Below are positions 29,615-37,677 of a stretch of DNA of 64,000 nucleotides, one piece after another. Within the stretch, counting starts at the first letter, position 1. Each line of letters begins with the position of its first letter. The stretch comes from Bifidobacterium vespertilionis. GTDB taxonomy: Bacteria > Actinomycetota > Actinomycetes > Actinomycetales > Bifidobacteriaceae. The notes under the pieces are model-generated. The model ran no database searches, was not told the DNA's origin, and worked only from the letters and a program-made list of their open reading frames with translations. The stretch lies in contig NZ_RZNZ01000006.1 in assembly GCF_008698145.1 (NCBI RefSeq), positions 1 through 64,000 of the forward strand. Reading direction: 5' to 3'. Made by a program: the position numbers and the translations under genes.

Positions 29615-29653
29615 TTATTGCTGTAGTAGCAACAGTTGTGTTCCCGGCCGCCG

Positions 29654-30463
29654 TCAGTCGGCTTCCGGATAGCTCATATTGATGTATGCGGTGGTGAGGA
29701 TCGCGAAGATGTACGCCTGCAGGCAGGCGACCAGAGCCTCGAACAGGAACATGAACATGCCGGCGGCGAACGTGACGACGCCGTACGGGGCCAGGAGCTT
29801 GTTCTCCACATCAATCAGGAAGAACTGCGTCGCGGACAGGCACAGGGCCAGAATGAGGTGGCCGGAGACCATGTTGGCGAAGAGTCGGATGGTCAGCGAG
29901 AACGGGCGGATGATGAGCAGCTCGAGCAGCTGAATGGGGGACAGCAGGATGTAGATCGGCCACGGGACGCCCTTCGGGAAGAGCTCGTCGCGCAGGAAGT
30001 GGCCGAGGCCCTTCTCGCGGATGCCGGCGATCCAGTACTGGAAGAAGCACCACATGGCGAACACGAGCGGCAGGGTGATCGTGGCGGAGGCCGCGATGTT
30101 CATGCCGGGGATGATGCCGCACAGGTTGAAGACCAGCAGCGTGCAGAACACGGTGGTGATCATGGGCACGTAGCGCCTGCCGCGCTCCTCGCCCATCACC
30201 TGGTACACGATGCTGTCGCGCACGAACTCGATGAGCCATTCGACGGCGCCCTGCCAGCGGCCGGGGATCAGCTTCGCCTTCTTGGCGGTGATGCCCAGCA
30301 CCAGCAGCATGATGATCGTGGCGATGATGCGCACGAGGATGATGCGGTTGATGGCGAACGGGGTGTTCGCGAATACGAACGGATCGGGGAGAAAATCGTC
30401 AACGCTCGGGTACTCCGGTTGCGTCGCCCCGGCCAGCGTCAGCGAGTGCACTGCATCAATCAT
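29654..30463 (-). CDS. atpB: ATP synthase a subunit
   Basis: Membrane subunit forming the proton half-channels, 269 residues, five or six helices. The essential arginine lies in IIRPFSLTIRLFANMVSGHLILAL. The start at 30463 has GGAGG five bases upstream. First gene of the atpBEFHAGDC operon; no atpI is seen upstream. Confidence 0.97.
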   Translation of the reverse strand: MIDAVHSLTLAGATQPEYPSVDDFLPDPFVFANTPFAINRIILVRIIATIIMLLVLGITAKKAKLIPGRWQGAVEWLIEFVRDSIVYQVMGEERGRRYVPMITTVFCTLLVFNLCGIIPGMNIAASATITLPLVFAMWCFFQYWIAGIREKGLGHFLRDELFPKGVPWPIYILLSPIQLLELLIIRPFSLTIRLFANMVSGHLILALCLSATQFFLIDVENKLLAPYGVVTFAAGMFMFLFEALVACLQAYIFAILTTAYINMSYPEAD

Positions 30464-30906
30464 CCACGCCTCCTGCTTCTTTCCAACAGCTGTCAGTCTA
30501 GCCCACAGGGCGGGTCAAATGTGACGTTCCCGTTACTTCGCTCCCCATGTGCGAAGCCGGCCATAATCGACGCGGAGTCGACGTTTGGCCTTCGGCTCCG
30601 AATGGCTGAGAAGGATTATTGGACCGCGTGGGGACAACCCTTGAAAGGCCTTGTGCCGACTGGATTCCGTCGGCGTTTCGCAGCCGATTTCAACGGTTTT
30701 GTTAATTCAACGAATGGGCGTGATCTGTCTCACAGGACTGTCCGAATAGCGGTCCACTATGTGACCACGACACGGACAGCCGGTCCGTATTGTGAGCGCT
30801 CACACGATCATTTCCACTGTGCGATCCATCGCACGCGACATCTGGGACAACGCCCGCCCAGCCGACACGGCCGAGCCGGATGACGATCATGCGACGATCG
30901 CGACGG
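30464..30906. other. Leader and promoter region of the atp operon, no gene
   Basis: 443 bp between the atpB start and the metA stop, both genes on the minus strand. No convincing reading frame. A TAGACT hexamer at about 30494-30499 (minus strand) is a possible -10 box; no good -35 partner was found. It contains the lac-like palindrome at 30791-30804. Confidence 0.5.
30791..30804. promoter_or_regulatory. Perfect LacI-type palindrome TGTGAGCGCTCACA
   Basis: A 14-bp perfect palindrome identical to the core of the symmetric lac operator. It is about 330 bp upstream of atpB and 103 bp from the end of metA. It could bind a LacI-family or CRP-like protein; no cognate gene lies in the window. Confidence 0.4.
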
Positions 30907-31941
30907 TCAATCTACGATCAGGCCATAGCCGTCATTCAGTAGCGGCTTGTAATCATCCCCGCGCGGGCCTCCCGGCTCGTGACGGATCGACCGGTCCGTG
31001 CCAAGCCGCTTCTCCGCGCGCAGTTGGGGAACCTCGGTCAGATCGTACGGTGTGGTCTGATACACCCAGTTGAGCCAGTTGCGCCACAGCAGGTTCGCAT
31101 GCGCGCGCCAGGCGAACAGCGGCTCCAGCGCAGGATCGTCGTGCGGGAAATAGTTCTTCGGGAAGGGCACGTTGGTCAAGCCCTTCTTCATATCGCGCTC
31201 GTATTCCTCGGCCAGCGTGTACTTGCCGTATTCCCAGTGGCCCAGCGCGAAGACCTCGGAGAAATCACGCGTGGCGATCAGCCCCGGCCCCGACTCGGGC
31301 CCCCAGGTGAGGATCTGCAGGTCCGGCTTGGCGCGCACGTCGTCCTCATCCACGCCGGCCAGACGCGAATGGGGCTGCAGGCTGATCTCGTCGAACCCAT
31401 TGGTCAGGAAGCAGTACTCGTCCTCCAGATACTGAGGGAAGACGCCGAAGATCTTCTCCGGCAGATCGACCTTCCTCACACCGTAGCGGTAATACAGCGC
31501 GCCCATCGCGCCCCAGCACAGATACATGGTGGAGAACACGTGCGTGGAGGCCCAATCAAGGATCGACTTGAACTCATCCCAATAGTCCACGTCCTCGAAC
31601 GGCATGTGCTCCACAGGCGCGCCGGTGACCACGAAGCCGTCGTAGTAGTTGTCGCGCAGGGCATCCAGATTCTCGTAGAACTTGACCAGATGGTCGGCGC
31701 TCACATGCGTGGCCTCATGCGTGGAGGTCTTCATGAAATCGATCTCCACCTGCAGTGGGGACTTGGAGATGAGGCGCAGCAGCTGGGTCTCCGTCTCGAT
31801 CTTCTTGGGCATGAGGTTCAGGATCACCAGCTTGAGCGGGCGGACGCGCTGACGCTCCGCCTCGGGCTTCTCGAGCGCGAAGATGCGCTCCGAGTCGAGG
31901 ATGGCTCTGGCCGGAAGGCCGCTGGGAATCTTGATAGGCAT
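30907..31941 (-). CDS. metA: Homoserine O-acyltransferase
   Basis: A 344-residue enzyme that acylates homoserine as the first step of methionine synthesis. The nucleophile cysteine is in MYLCWGAMGALYYRYG, and the His and Glu are in FALGHWEYGKYTLAEEYERD. In characterised MetA proteins the residue after GAPL/GAPV decides the donor: Gly in succinyl-CoA enzymes and Glu in acetyl-CoA enzymes. Here the segment is TGAPVEHM, with Glu, so acetyl-CoA is predicted despite the usual succinyltransferase label. The start at 31941 has no ribosome site but has CATAAT seven bases upstream, so the mRNA may be leaderless. Confidence 0.93.
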   Translation of the reverse strand: MPIKIPSGLPARAILDSERIFALEKPEAERQRVRPLKLVILNLMPKKIETETQLLRLISKSPLQVEIDFMKTSTHEATHVSADHLVKFYENLDALRDNYYDGFVVTGAPVEHMPFEDVDYWDEFKSILDWASTHVFSTMYLCWGAMGALYYRYGVRKVDLPEKIFGVFPQYLEDEYCFLTNGFDEISLQPHSRLAGVDEDDVRAKPDLQILTWGPESGPGLIATRDFSEVFALGHWEYGKYTLAEEYERDMKKGLTNVPFPKNYFPHDDPALEPLFAWRAHANLLWRNWLNWVYQTTPYDLTEVPQLRAEKRLGTDRSIRHEPGGPRGDDYKPLLNDGYGLIVD

Positions 31942-32036
31942 GCTTACATTATGGCAACAATGCGCGCTCGGCGACACGCGATGGGCGGAATCGGGCATCA
32001 ATCGTGGTTATGGCCGGCTATCAGGCTGGAGCGACC

Positions 32037-32093
32037 GGCCATAGGCGGGACCGGCTGGCGGGACCGGTCGGCGGGGCCGGTCGGCGGGACCGG
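32037..32093. repeat. GC-rich short tandem repeat
   Basis: About four units of GGCGGGACCGGTC with small changes, directly before a family B element. Each unit contains the palindrome ACCGGT or GCCGGT. Confidence 0.65.
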
Positions 32094-32095
32094 CG

Positions 32096-32227
32096 CGCAA
32101 ACTGGGCAGATCCGGTCGACGAATTTGCAAACTGGGCAGACTCGGTCATCTAGAGGGGAAAATCGGCCCCCAGATGTTCCGATCTGCCCAGTTTGCGAGA
32201 GACATGGCCCGATCTGCCCAGTTTGCA
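32096..32227. repeat. Family B double-nested palindrome, copy 4
   Basis: About 10 kb from the other three copies but the same layout: GCGCAAACTGGGCAGATC, then TTTGCAAACTGGGCAGA, inner GGTCATCTAGAG / CCAGATG, then two GATCTGCCCAGTTTGC right arms. It lies upstream of initiator tRNA, in the divergent gap with metA. Confidence 0.88.
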
Positions 32228-32298
32228 GCCCGGTTTCGGAGCCCGCTTGCGCGTAGGACCGCCAATATTTTCGCTCTGAGCGAATTAAACGCGCCGAG

Positions 32299-32326
32299 CT
32301 TGACTTTCATCAAAATCCTCGTATCT
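32299..32326 (+). promoter_or_regulatory. Promoter of initiator tRNA
   Basis: TTGACT (-35) at 32299-32304, 16-bp spacer, TATCTT (-10) at 32321-32326; 29 bp before the tRNA. A good sigma-70-type match. Confidence 0.75.
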
Positions 32327-32355
32327 TAGAGTGAGCTGTCTGAAAGACAAGCCGA

Positions 32356-32432
32356 CGCGGGGTGGAGCAGCTCGGTAGCTCGCTGGGCTCATAACCCAGA
32401 GGTCCTAGGTTCAAATCCTAGCCCCGCTACCA
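32356..32432 (+). tRNA. Initiator tRNA-Met (anticodon CAT)
   Basis: 77-nt tRNA with encoded CCA. Initiator hallmarks: unpaired first base (C1 opposite T72) in CGCGGGG / CCCCGCT, and three consecutive G-C pairs closing the anticodon stem (CTGGG-CTCATAA-CCCAG). Confidence 0.95.
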
Positions 32433-32436
32433 ATAC

Positions 32437-32476
32437 AAACCCGGAAGCCAATCGCTTCCGGGTTTTTGTTTTTCTT
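32437..32476 (+). terminator. Terminator of initiator tRNA
   Basis: Stem AAACCCGGAAG / CTTCCGGGTTT with 7-nt loop and TTTTTGTTTTT tail. Confidence 0.92.
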
Positions 32477-32513
32477 GCCATGCATCGCATGGTTTCAACC
32501 TGCGATCCACCGC

Positions 32514-32744
32514 ATATCCACAACAGCGTTCCGACCTTCACCCGGGTTATCCCCAGACCGATCCCCATATGTGTGCCGTCGCCTCGCAACGCAAAGCGGG
32601 TTATGCACATGCCCGCTCTCGCGAAGCCAACCGAAAGCCCGCCATGCACCCTGCAATCCACAGCGGACGCACGCCATCGCCCGCCATCCACACCCATGCG
32701 CCGCCAAAGTCCGACTTGTCCACGATCGGATTCACATATGCACA
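32514..32744 (+). promoter_or_regulatory. Cluster of DnaA-box-like 9-mers
   Basis: Seven 9-mers within one or two changes of TTATCCACA or TTGTCCACA, all on the plus strand: ATATCCACA (32514), TTATCCCCA (32547), TTATGCACA (32601), CAATCCACA (32654), CCATCCACA (32684), TTGTCCACG (32716), ATATGCACA (32736). They fill the gap between the tRNA terminator and the NUDIX gene. No gene is present here. Binding by DnaA is an inference only. Confidence 0.35.
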
Positions 32745-32805
32745 CCGCACCACACGATTCCATTAATCTAGAGAGCGACATGGCATATTCAGCGAAAGGA
32801 ACGCC

Positions 32806-33519
32806 ATGGAACCCAAAGCCAATGAGTCAGGCACCATAACATCGGGCGCCACCCCCGCAGTTCCGAATGCGCGACCGGCCGCAACCCACCCGGGCGAAGA
32901 GCATCCTGGCGACCCGATGCTCGACTGGGCGATCGAGCTGCAAAGCCTTGCGCAGGCGGGTCTCGCCTACTGCATGAGCCCGTACGACCAGGAGCGCTAC
33001 GAACGCATCCGCAGCATCGCCGCGCAGATGCTCGCCGCCCGGAGTGATCTGCCGCTGACGAAGGTGAAGGATCTGTTCTGCAACGAGATCGGCTACCAGA
33101 CGCCCAAGCTCGACACCCGCGCGGCCATCTTCGAGGACGACCGCATCCTGCTGGTGCGCGAAAACGACGGGACGTGGTCGCTGCCGGGCGGCTGGGTCGA
33201 CGTCAACCAATCGGTGCGCGAGAACACCATAAAGGAGGCCAAGGAGGAGTCGGGGCTGGACGTGACCGCCGATCGGGTGATCGCCATCCAGGACCGCGCC
33301 AAGCACAATCTGCCGCCCTACGCGTACGGCATATGCAAGATCTTCGTGCTGTGTACGCGCATCGGAGGCCATTTCGAGGCCAACATCGAGACCACCGAGG
33401 CGCGGTACTTCGCCGAGGACGATCTGCCCGCGCTCGCCGAGGCGAAGAACAACGCCGAGCAGATCGCCATGTGCTTCGCCGCCCATCGCGATCCCGACTG
33501 GATCACCCTCTTCGAGTAA
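32806..33519 (+). CDS. NUDIX hydrolase with N-terminal helical domain
   Basis: A 237-residue protein. Residues about 35-95 form the small helical N-terminal domain seen in a group of NUDIX enzymes acting on ADP-ribose-like nucleotides (WAIELQSLAQAGLAYCMSPYDQERYERIRSIAA in pattern). The NUDIX box is GWVDVNQS...KEAKEESGL; the first Glu is Gln and the Arg is Lys, both tolerated in this subgroup. The start at 32806 has AAAGGA. The first 35 residues look disordered. The substrate is uncertain. Confidence 0.88.
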   Translation: MEPKANESGTITSGATPAVPNARPAATHPGEEHPGDPMLDWAIELQSLAQAGLAYCMSPYDQERYERIRSIAAQMLAARSDLPLTKVKDLFCNEIGYQTPKLDTRAAIFEDDRILLVRENDGTWSLPGGWVDVNQSVRENTIKEAKEESGLDVTADRVIAIQDRAKHNLPPYAYGICKIFVLCTRIGGHFEANIETTEARYFAEDDLPALAEAKNNAEQIAMCFAAHRDPDWITLFE

Positions 33520-33566
33520 CCGGGAGTGCCCCTCCGGCATCCCGAGCGGGCCGGATGGTTCTCCAC

Positions 33567-33704
33567 GTCATCCTGAGCGGAGGCGAAGCCGGAGTCGAAG
33601 GATCCTTAACCATTCACACTCACTGGAACCGCTGATCCGCGCGCAATGGCCAAGGATCCTTCGCTGCGCTCAGGATGACCGAAGAGACACCCCGCCATCC
33701 GAGC
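33567..33704. repeat. Long direct repeat built on family A, copy 1
   Basis: About 137 bp containing one family A element in each orientation (CATCCTGAGCGGAGGCG... and ...CTGCGCTCAGGATGACC) around a spacer with ATTCACACTCA and AATGGCCAAGG. It is nearly identical to 33778-33914, 211 bp further on. Confidence 0.88.
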
Positions 33705-33718
33705 CGGCCCATCTTTGC

Positions 33719-33753
33719 GTCCGTTTTCGTATCGCCCGATATAAAAACGGACA
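33719..33753. repeat. Hairpin between the two direct repeats
   Basis: GTCCGTTTTcgTATCG and CGATATaAAAACGGAC form a 35-nt AT-rich hairpin. Confidence 0.6.
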
Positions 33754-33777
33754 TATGGAAGTGCCGCCACCTTAGCC

Positions 33778-33914
33778 GTCATCCTGAGCGGAGGCGAAGC
33801 CGGAGTCGAAGGATCTTTAACCATTCACACTCATTGGAACCGCTGATCCGCGCGCAATGGCCAAGGATCCTTCGCTGCGCTCAGGATGACCGAGGAGGCA
33901 CCCCGTCATCCAAG
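33778..33914. repeat. Long direct repeat built on family A, copy 2
   Basis: Differs from the 33567 copy by only a few bases, implying recent duplication or gene conversion. No gene is supported in 33520-34315. Confidence 0.88.
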
Positions 33915-33962
33915 CCAGTCAATCTTCCGACTCGCCCGACTTATGGTCCGACTTACAGCCCA

Positions 33963-34082
33963 ACTTACGGGCTGCGCGGGCCGAAATCCTGAATTCGCAG
34001 CATTATCGGGCCGAAAAATCGCCCCAAAACGGCCCGATAGTGCTGTGAATCGCAGAAATCGGTCCGCACAGCCCGTATTTCG
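33963..34082. repeat. Family F nested inverted repeat, copy 2
   Basis: Outer arms TTACGGGCTGCGCGGGCCG and GGTCCGCACAGCCCGTA, middle arms CGCAGCATTATCGGGCCG / CGGCCCGATAGTGCTGTG. Same layout as 5563-5690, 28 kb away. Confidence 0.82.
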
Positions 34083-34315
34083 ACCATCGCATTTCGGCCA
34101 GAACCCATTCCGATCAGCCGGAACAAGGCCAGCGCCCGCGGCTCCGCCTCCCACGCCATCCCACCAGCCGCCCATCCCACAATATGAACGCACGGTAATC
34201 GCATCGTGACCTCACCGAAACCCGGGATTGAACGTCAGCCAAACCTGCATCCCCGCATTCCAAAATTAACAATCAGCGAAACACAAAACGATTGACATGG
34301 CCTACGATGGGGATT

Positions 34316-36625
34316 ATGGCTACACAACACAGCGCCTCAGAGCGCACAGAAGAGAAGAACACCGCCATCGCCCCCGGCACGACGACCGACGCGTCAACGA
34401 AGACCGCCAAGGCCACGTCCGCCGCCAAGACGACAGGCGCCACCAAGCGGAGTGCGACGAAGCGCGCCGCCGGTACCGCGGCCAAGCGCACCACGCACAC
34501 CCGCAAGACAGCATCCACCGCCCCGGAACCCGTGATCGACGAGAACGGCGAGGCCGCGGCGCCCACCATCCCCACCACCGAGCCGTACCAGTTCGGCCGC
34601 ACCGTGGTGCTGGACATCACGCCCGGCGAGGAGGCCAACCGCTTCCCGGCCCGCGTGGAACTGGGCGAAACCTTCCACGTGACCGCCGAGGTCTTCGTGG
34701 AGGGCCGCACCAAGGCCGGCGCCACCGCGATCCTGCGCAACCCGCGCGGCCGCGAGATGATGCGCCGCCAGATGGTGTGCACCAACCCCGGCCTGGACCG
34801 CTGGGAGACCGACCTCAAGGCCGGCGAGCGCTCCGACGTCAAGCCGTGGGAGGCCGATTTCGCGCAGGTCAAGCGCCAGCTGGGCGACTGGACCGTCACC
34901 GTGCAGGGCTGGGAGGACACCTACGCCTCCTGGCTGCACGACGCGCGCATCAAGGTCGAGGTGAACGACGACGTGGAGAACGCCCTCAAGGAGGGCTCCG
35001 CGCTGCTTCGCCGCTGGGCCAAGACCGCCGACGCGCAGCTCAAGGCCCCTCAGCGCGGCCTGCTGCAGGACGCGGCAGACGAGATGGACGACCAGTCCTT
35101 CTCCCCCGCCGAGCGCCTGGCTGCCGGCGACAACCCGGAGATCGCCGCCCTGCATGAGTCCAACCCGCTGCGCGACGCCCTGTCCGAGGGCACCGAGCGC
35201 ACCTTCCGCGTCCAGCGCCCGAAGTCGACCTTCGCGGCCTGGTACCAGTTCTTCCCGCGCTCCGAAGGCGCGTACGTGGATCAGGCGACCGGCAAGATCG
35301 TCCAGGGCACGCTGAAGACCTCCGTGATCGGTCTGGAACGCGCGAAGAAGGAGGGCTTCGACATCGTCTACCTGCCCCCGATCTTCCCGATCGGCGTGAC
35401 CAACCGCAAGGGCAAGAACAACGCGCTGGTCGCCGGGCCGGACGATCCGGGCTCGGTGTTCGGCATCGGTTCGGCGGAGGGCGGCCACGACACGGTCGAC
35501 CCGAAACTCGGCACGATGGACGACTTCAAGGCGCTCACCGCCAAGGCGCATGAGATGGGCCTGGAGATCGCGCTGGACTTCGCGCTGCAGTGCTCGCCCG
35601 ATCACCCCTGGGTCGCCGAGCATCCGAACTGGTTCCGCCACAAGCCGGACGGCACGATCGCGTTCGCCGAAAACCCGCCGAAGAAGTATCAGGACATCTA
35701 CCCGATCGACTTCAACGCCGATCTGCCCGGCATCGAGAAGGAGGTCGAGCGCATCCTCGATCTGTGGATCAAGGCCGGCGTGACGATCTTCCGCATCGAC
35801 AACCCGCACACCAAGCCGGTGCGCTTCTGGCAGGACGTGATCGCCGCGGTGACCAAGCGCCACCCGGAGATCCTGTTCCTGGCCGAGGCGTTCACCCGCC
35901 CGGGCATGATGCGCGCGCTGAGCTACGCGGGCTTTACGCAGTCGCACTGCTACTTCCCGTGGCGCAACACCAAGGAGGAGCTGGAGAAGTACCTCGCCGA
36001 GACGAACGGCGACGAGGGCTACTACCAGCACAACACCTTCTGGCCGTCCACCCCGGACATCCTCACCGCCTACCTGCGCGACAACGGCATCGCCGGCCAT
36101 GCGGTCCGCGCGGTGCTCGCATCCATGGGCTCGCCGAGCTGGGGCATGTACTCCGGCTACGAGCTGATCGAGAACGTGCAGCGCCCGGGCTTCGAGGAGG
36201 CCATCGACAACGAGAAGTACGAGATCAAGGTGCGTGACTGGGCCGACGCCGAGAAGTACGGCATCGCCGGCCTGCTCACCAGCCTGAACCGCGTGCGCCG
36301 CGAGCACGCAGGCCTGTTCGGCTACCACACCCTCACGGTGCTGGACAGCAAGGATCCGAACATCCTGGCCTTCGCGCGCCACACCCCGGCCGAGCTCAAC
36401 GAGTCCGGCAAGCCGGAGACGCTGATCGTAGTGGTGAATCTGGACGGCCACAACGCCCACCAGTCGCTGATCCACCTTGAGCTGCCCGACTTCGGCATCG
36501 ATCCGGACAAGGGCGCGCACCTGCGCGACGAACTCACCGGCCGCGAGTTCGACTGGAGCTGGGACAACTACGTCTCGCTCGCCCCGTGGGCCGATGTGGC
36601 GCACGTGCTGACGGTCGAGTACTGA
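34316..36625 (+). CDS. glgE: Alpha-1,4-glucan:maltose-1-phosphate maltosyltransferase
   Basis: GH13_3 enzyme that adds maltosyl units from maltose-1-phosphate to alpha-glucan. The nucleophile Asp is in VTIFRIDNPHTKP and the acid/base Glu in ILFLAEAFTRP. The DUF3416 N-terminal beta domain lies at about 90-220, the barrel at about 290-640 and the C-terminal domain after that. The 769-residue length includes an unusual N-terminal tail of about 75 residues rich in Ala, Lys and Thr, histone H1-like. The ATG at 34316 is chosen; an ATG at 34307 and a TTG at 34292 are alternatives, none with a strong ribosome site. TTGACA at 34292 with a 17-bp spacer suggests a promoter overlapping the start. No other GlgE-pathway gene is in the window. 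Confidence 0.95.
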   Translation: MATQHSASERTEEKNTAIAPGTTTDASTKTAKATSAAKTTGATKRSATKRAAGTAAKRTTHTRKTASTAPEPVIDENGEAAAPTIPTTEPYQFGRTVVLDITPGEEANRFPARVELGETFHVTAEVFVEGRTKAGATAILRNPRGREMMRRQMVCTNPGLDRWETDLKAGERSDVKPWEADFAQVKRQLGDWTVTVQGWEDTYASWLHDARIKVEVNDDVENALKEGSALLRRWAKTADAQLKAPQRGLLQDAADEMDDQSFSPAERLAAGDNPEIAALHESNPLRDALSEGTERTFRVQRPKSTFAAWYQFFPRSEGAYVDQATGKIVQGTLKTSVIGLERAKKEGFDIVYLPPIFPIGVTNRKGKNNALVAGPDDPGSVFGIGSAEGGHDTVDPKLGTMDDFKALTAKAHEMGLEIALDFALQCSPDHPWVAEHPNWFRHKPDGTIAFAENPPKKYQDIYPIDFNADLPGIEKEVERILDLWIKAGVTIFRIDNPHTKPVRFWQDVIAAVTKRHPEILFLAEAFTRPGMMRALSYAGFTQSHCYFPWRNTKEELEKYLAETNGDEGYYQHNTFWPSTPDILTAYLRDNGIAGHAVRAVLASMGSPSWGMYSGYELIENVQRPGFEEAIDNEKYEIKVRDWADAEKYGIAGLLTSLNRVRREHAGLFGYHTLTVLDSKDPNILAFARHTPAELNESGKPETLIVVVNLDGHNAHQSLIHLELPDFGIDPDKGAHLRDELTGREFDWSWDNYVSLAPWADVAHVLTVEY

Positions 36626-36636
36626 TCGGACCGCCG

Positions 36637-36716
36637 AACAGCACTTCATCCAACCTTGCCGCAATGCGCGACATGAATCGCGCTTTGGGGCAAGGTTGGG
36701 TATTGTTGGTGCTGTT
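36637..36716. repeat. Triple-nested hairpin between glgE and ppa
   Basis: AACAGCAC ... CCAACCTTGCC ... GCGCG, an 8-nt loop, then CGCGC ... GGCAAGGTTGG ... GTGCTGTT. Three stems nest within 80 bp. It starts 11 bp after the glgE stop and ends 26 bp before the ppa start, so it could terminate glgE, regulate ppa or both. Confidence 0.75.
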
Positions 36717-36742
36717 AGCGCCAATCCACAAAGGAGACTGAA

Positions 36743-37237
36743 ATGGCAGAAACCTTCAACGTCGTGGTGGAGATCCCCCGCGGCTCCAAGAACAAGTACG
36801 AAGTGGACCAGGAGACCGGTCGCGTGTTCCTGGACCGCGAGCTGTTCACCGCCATGGGCTACCCGGACGACTACGGCTACATCGAGGGCACCCTCGGTGA
36901 GGACGGCGATCCGCTGGACGCGCTCGTGATGGTCACCAACTCCGTGTTCCCGGGCTGCGTCATCGAGTGCCGCGCCGTGGGCCTGTACCACATGGAGGAC
37001 GAAGAGGGCGGCGACGACAAGGTGCTGTGCGTGCCGGCCGACGTGCGCTACGACGGCGTTCAGGACGTCAAGGACGTCAACGAGTACCACCTGAAGGAGA
37101 TCAAGCACTTCTTCGAGCAGTACAAGGCCCTGGAGCCCGGCAAGGAAGTCAAGCCCGGCGACTACTGGACCGGCGCTGACGCCGCCGAGAAGGAAATCAA
37201 GGAGGCGCGCGAGCGTCTCGCGAACGCGGCGAAGTGA
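36743..37237 (+). CDS. ppa: Inorganic pyrophosphatase, family I
   Basis: A 164-residue cytoplasmic enzyme hydrolysing pyrophosphate. The opening [23 protein letters not shown], the DDYGYIEGT segment and the metal-binding motif [11 protein letters not shown] are diagnostic. AAAGGAG is well placed before ATG 36743. A diverged copy of its last 20 codons lies downstream at 37344-37406. Confidence 0.97.
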   Translation: MAETFNVVVEIPRGSKNKYEVDQETGRVFLDRELFTAMGYPDDYGYIEGTLGEDGDPLDALVMVTNSVFPGCVIECRAVGLYHMEDEEGGDDKVLCVPADVRYDGVQDVKDVNEYHLKEIKHFFEQYKALEPGKEVKPGDYWTGADAAEKEIKEARERLANAAK

Positions 37238-37343
37238 TTTCCTTCAGGAAAGCCCGGTGGGCTTTCCGACGGCGGCGTGCGAGGGCGACACTACGGAGCC
37301 CGAGCCAACGATGAGCCGGCCGTAGGCCGTCCTCAATTGCAGG

Positions 37344-37406
37344 ACCGGCGCGGAAAAGGAGATCGTCGAGGCCCGTCAGCGTCTCGCCGCTTCCCAGGCC
37401 AAGTGA
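37344..37406 (+). pseudogene. Remnant of a ppa 3' end
   Basis: The frame reads TGAEKEIVEARQRLAASQAK-stop, matching the live ppa C-terminus ([22 protein letters not shown]) with several substitutions. It follows a 106-bp palindrome-rich insert (37238-37343) that begins GGAAAGCCCGGTGGGCTTTCC and contains CGGCCGTAGGCCG. No start codon or upstream coding sequence is left. Either the insert split an ancestral tail and a new one was supplied, or the segment came from another strain by recombination. Confidence 0.7.
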
Positions 37407-37443
37407 TCCTAGCCGCGTAAACGGCTGATCCAAGCCAACTTAC

Positions 37444-37483
37444 AAGGGTGGCTGACCGCACACACGCGCGGTCGGCCACCCTT
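37444..37483 (+). terminator. Intrinsic terminator downstream of ppa
   Basis: Stem AAGGGTGGCTGACCGC / GCGGTCGGCCACCCTT with CTTT tail, after the ppa remnant. Confidence 0.8.
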
Positions 37484-37499
37484 TCGCATTCTGCTCAGC

Positions 37500-37629
37500 A
37501 TTCCAACCTGCGCCCCGATTTTCGCAGGTTGGAAAGAATCCGCGTTTTGGCGGCCGATTCAGGCCGATTCGGCGTTCCAATCTGCAGAATTGTTCCAATA
37601 CGCCATTGCGGGCGCGCAGGTTGGAAAGA
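37500..37629. repeat. Family D inverted repeat, copy 2
   Basis: ATTCCAACCTGCGCCCC ... TTCGCAGGTTGGAA ... GTTCCAATCTGCAG ... GCGCGCAGGTTGGAA: same order and flanks as 5791-5925. Confidence 0.78.
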
Positions 37630-37677
37630 ATGGAAACGATCGGGATGGGCGGGCGTGCGCAATGTCGGTGAAGATGC

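Noticed and set aside
32037..32093. Coding repeat
   Set aside because: The tandem GC units have no start, no ribosome site and an unusual reading frame; treated as non-coding repeat.
32514..32744. Chromosomal replication origin
   Set aside because: No dnaA, dnaN or gyrase gene and no AT-rich unwinding region adjoin it; at most an accessory DnaA-binding cluster.
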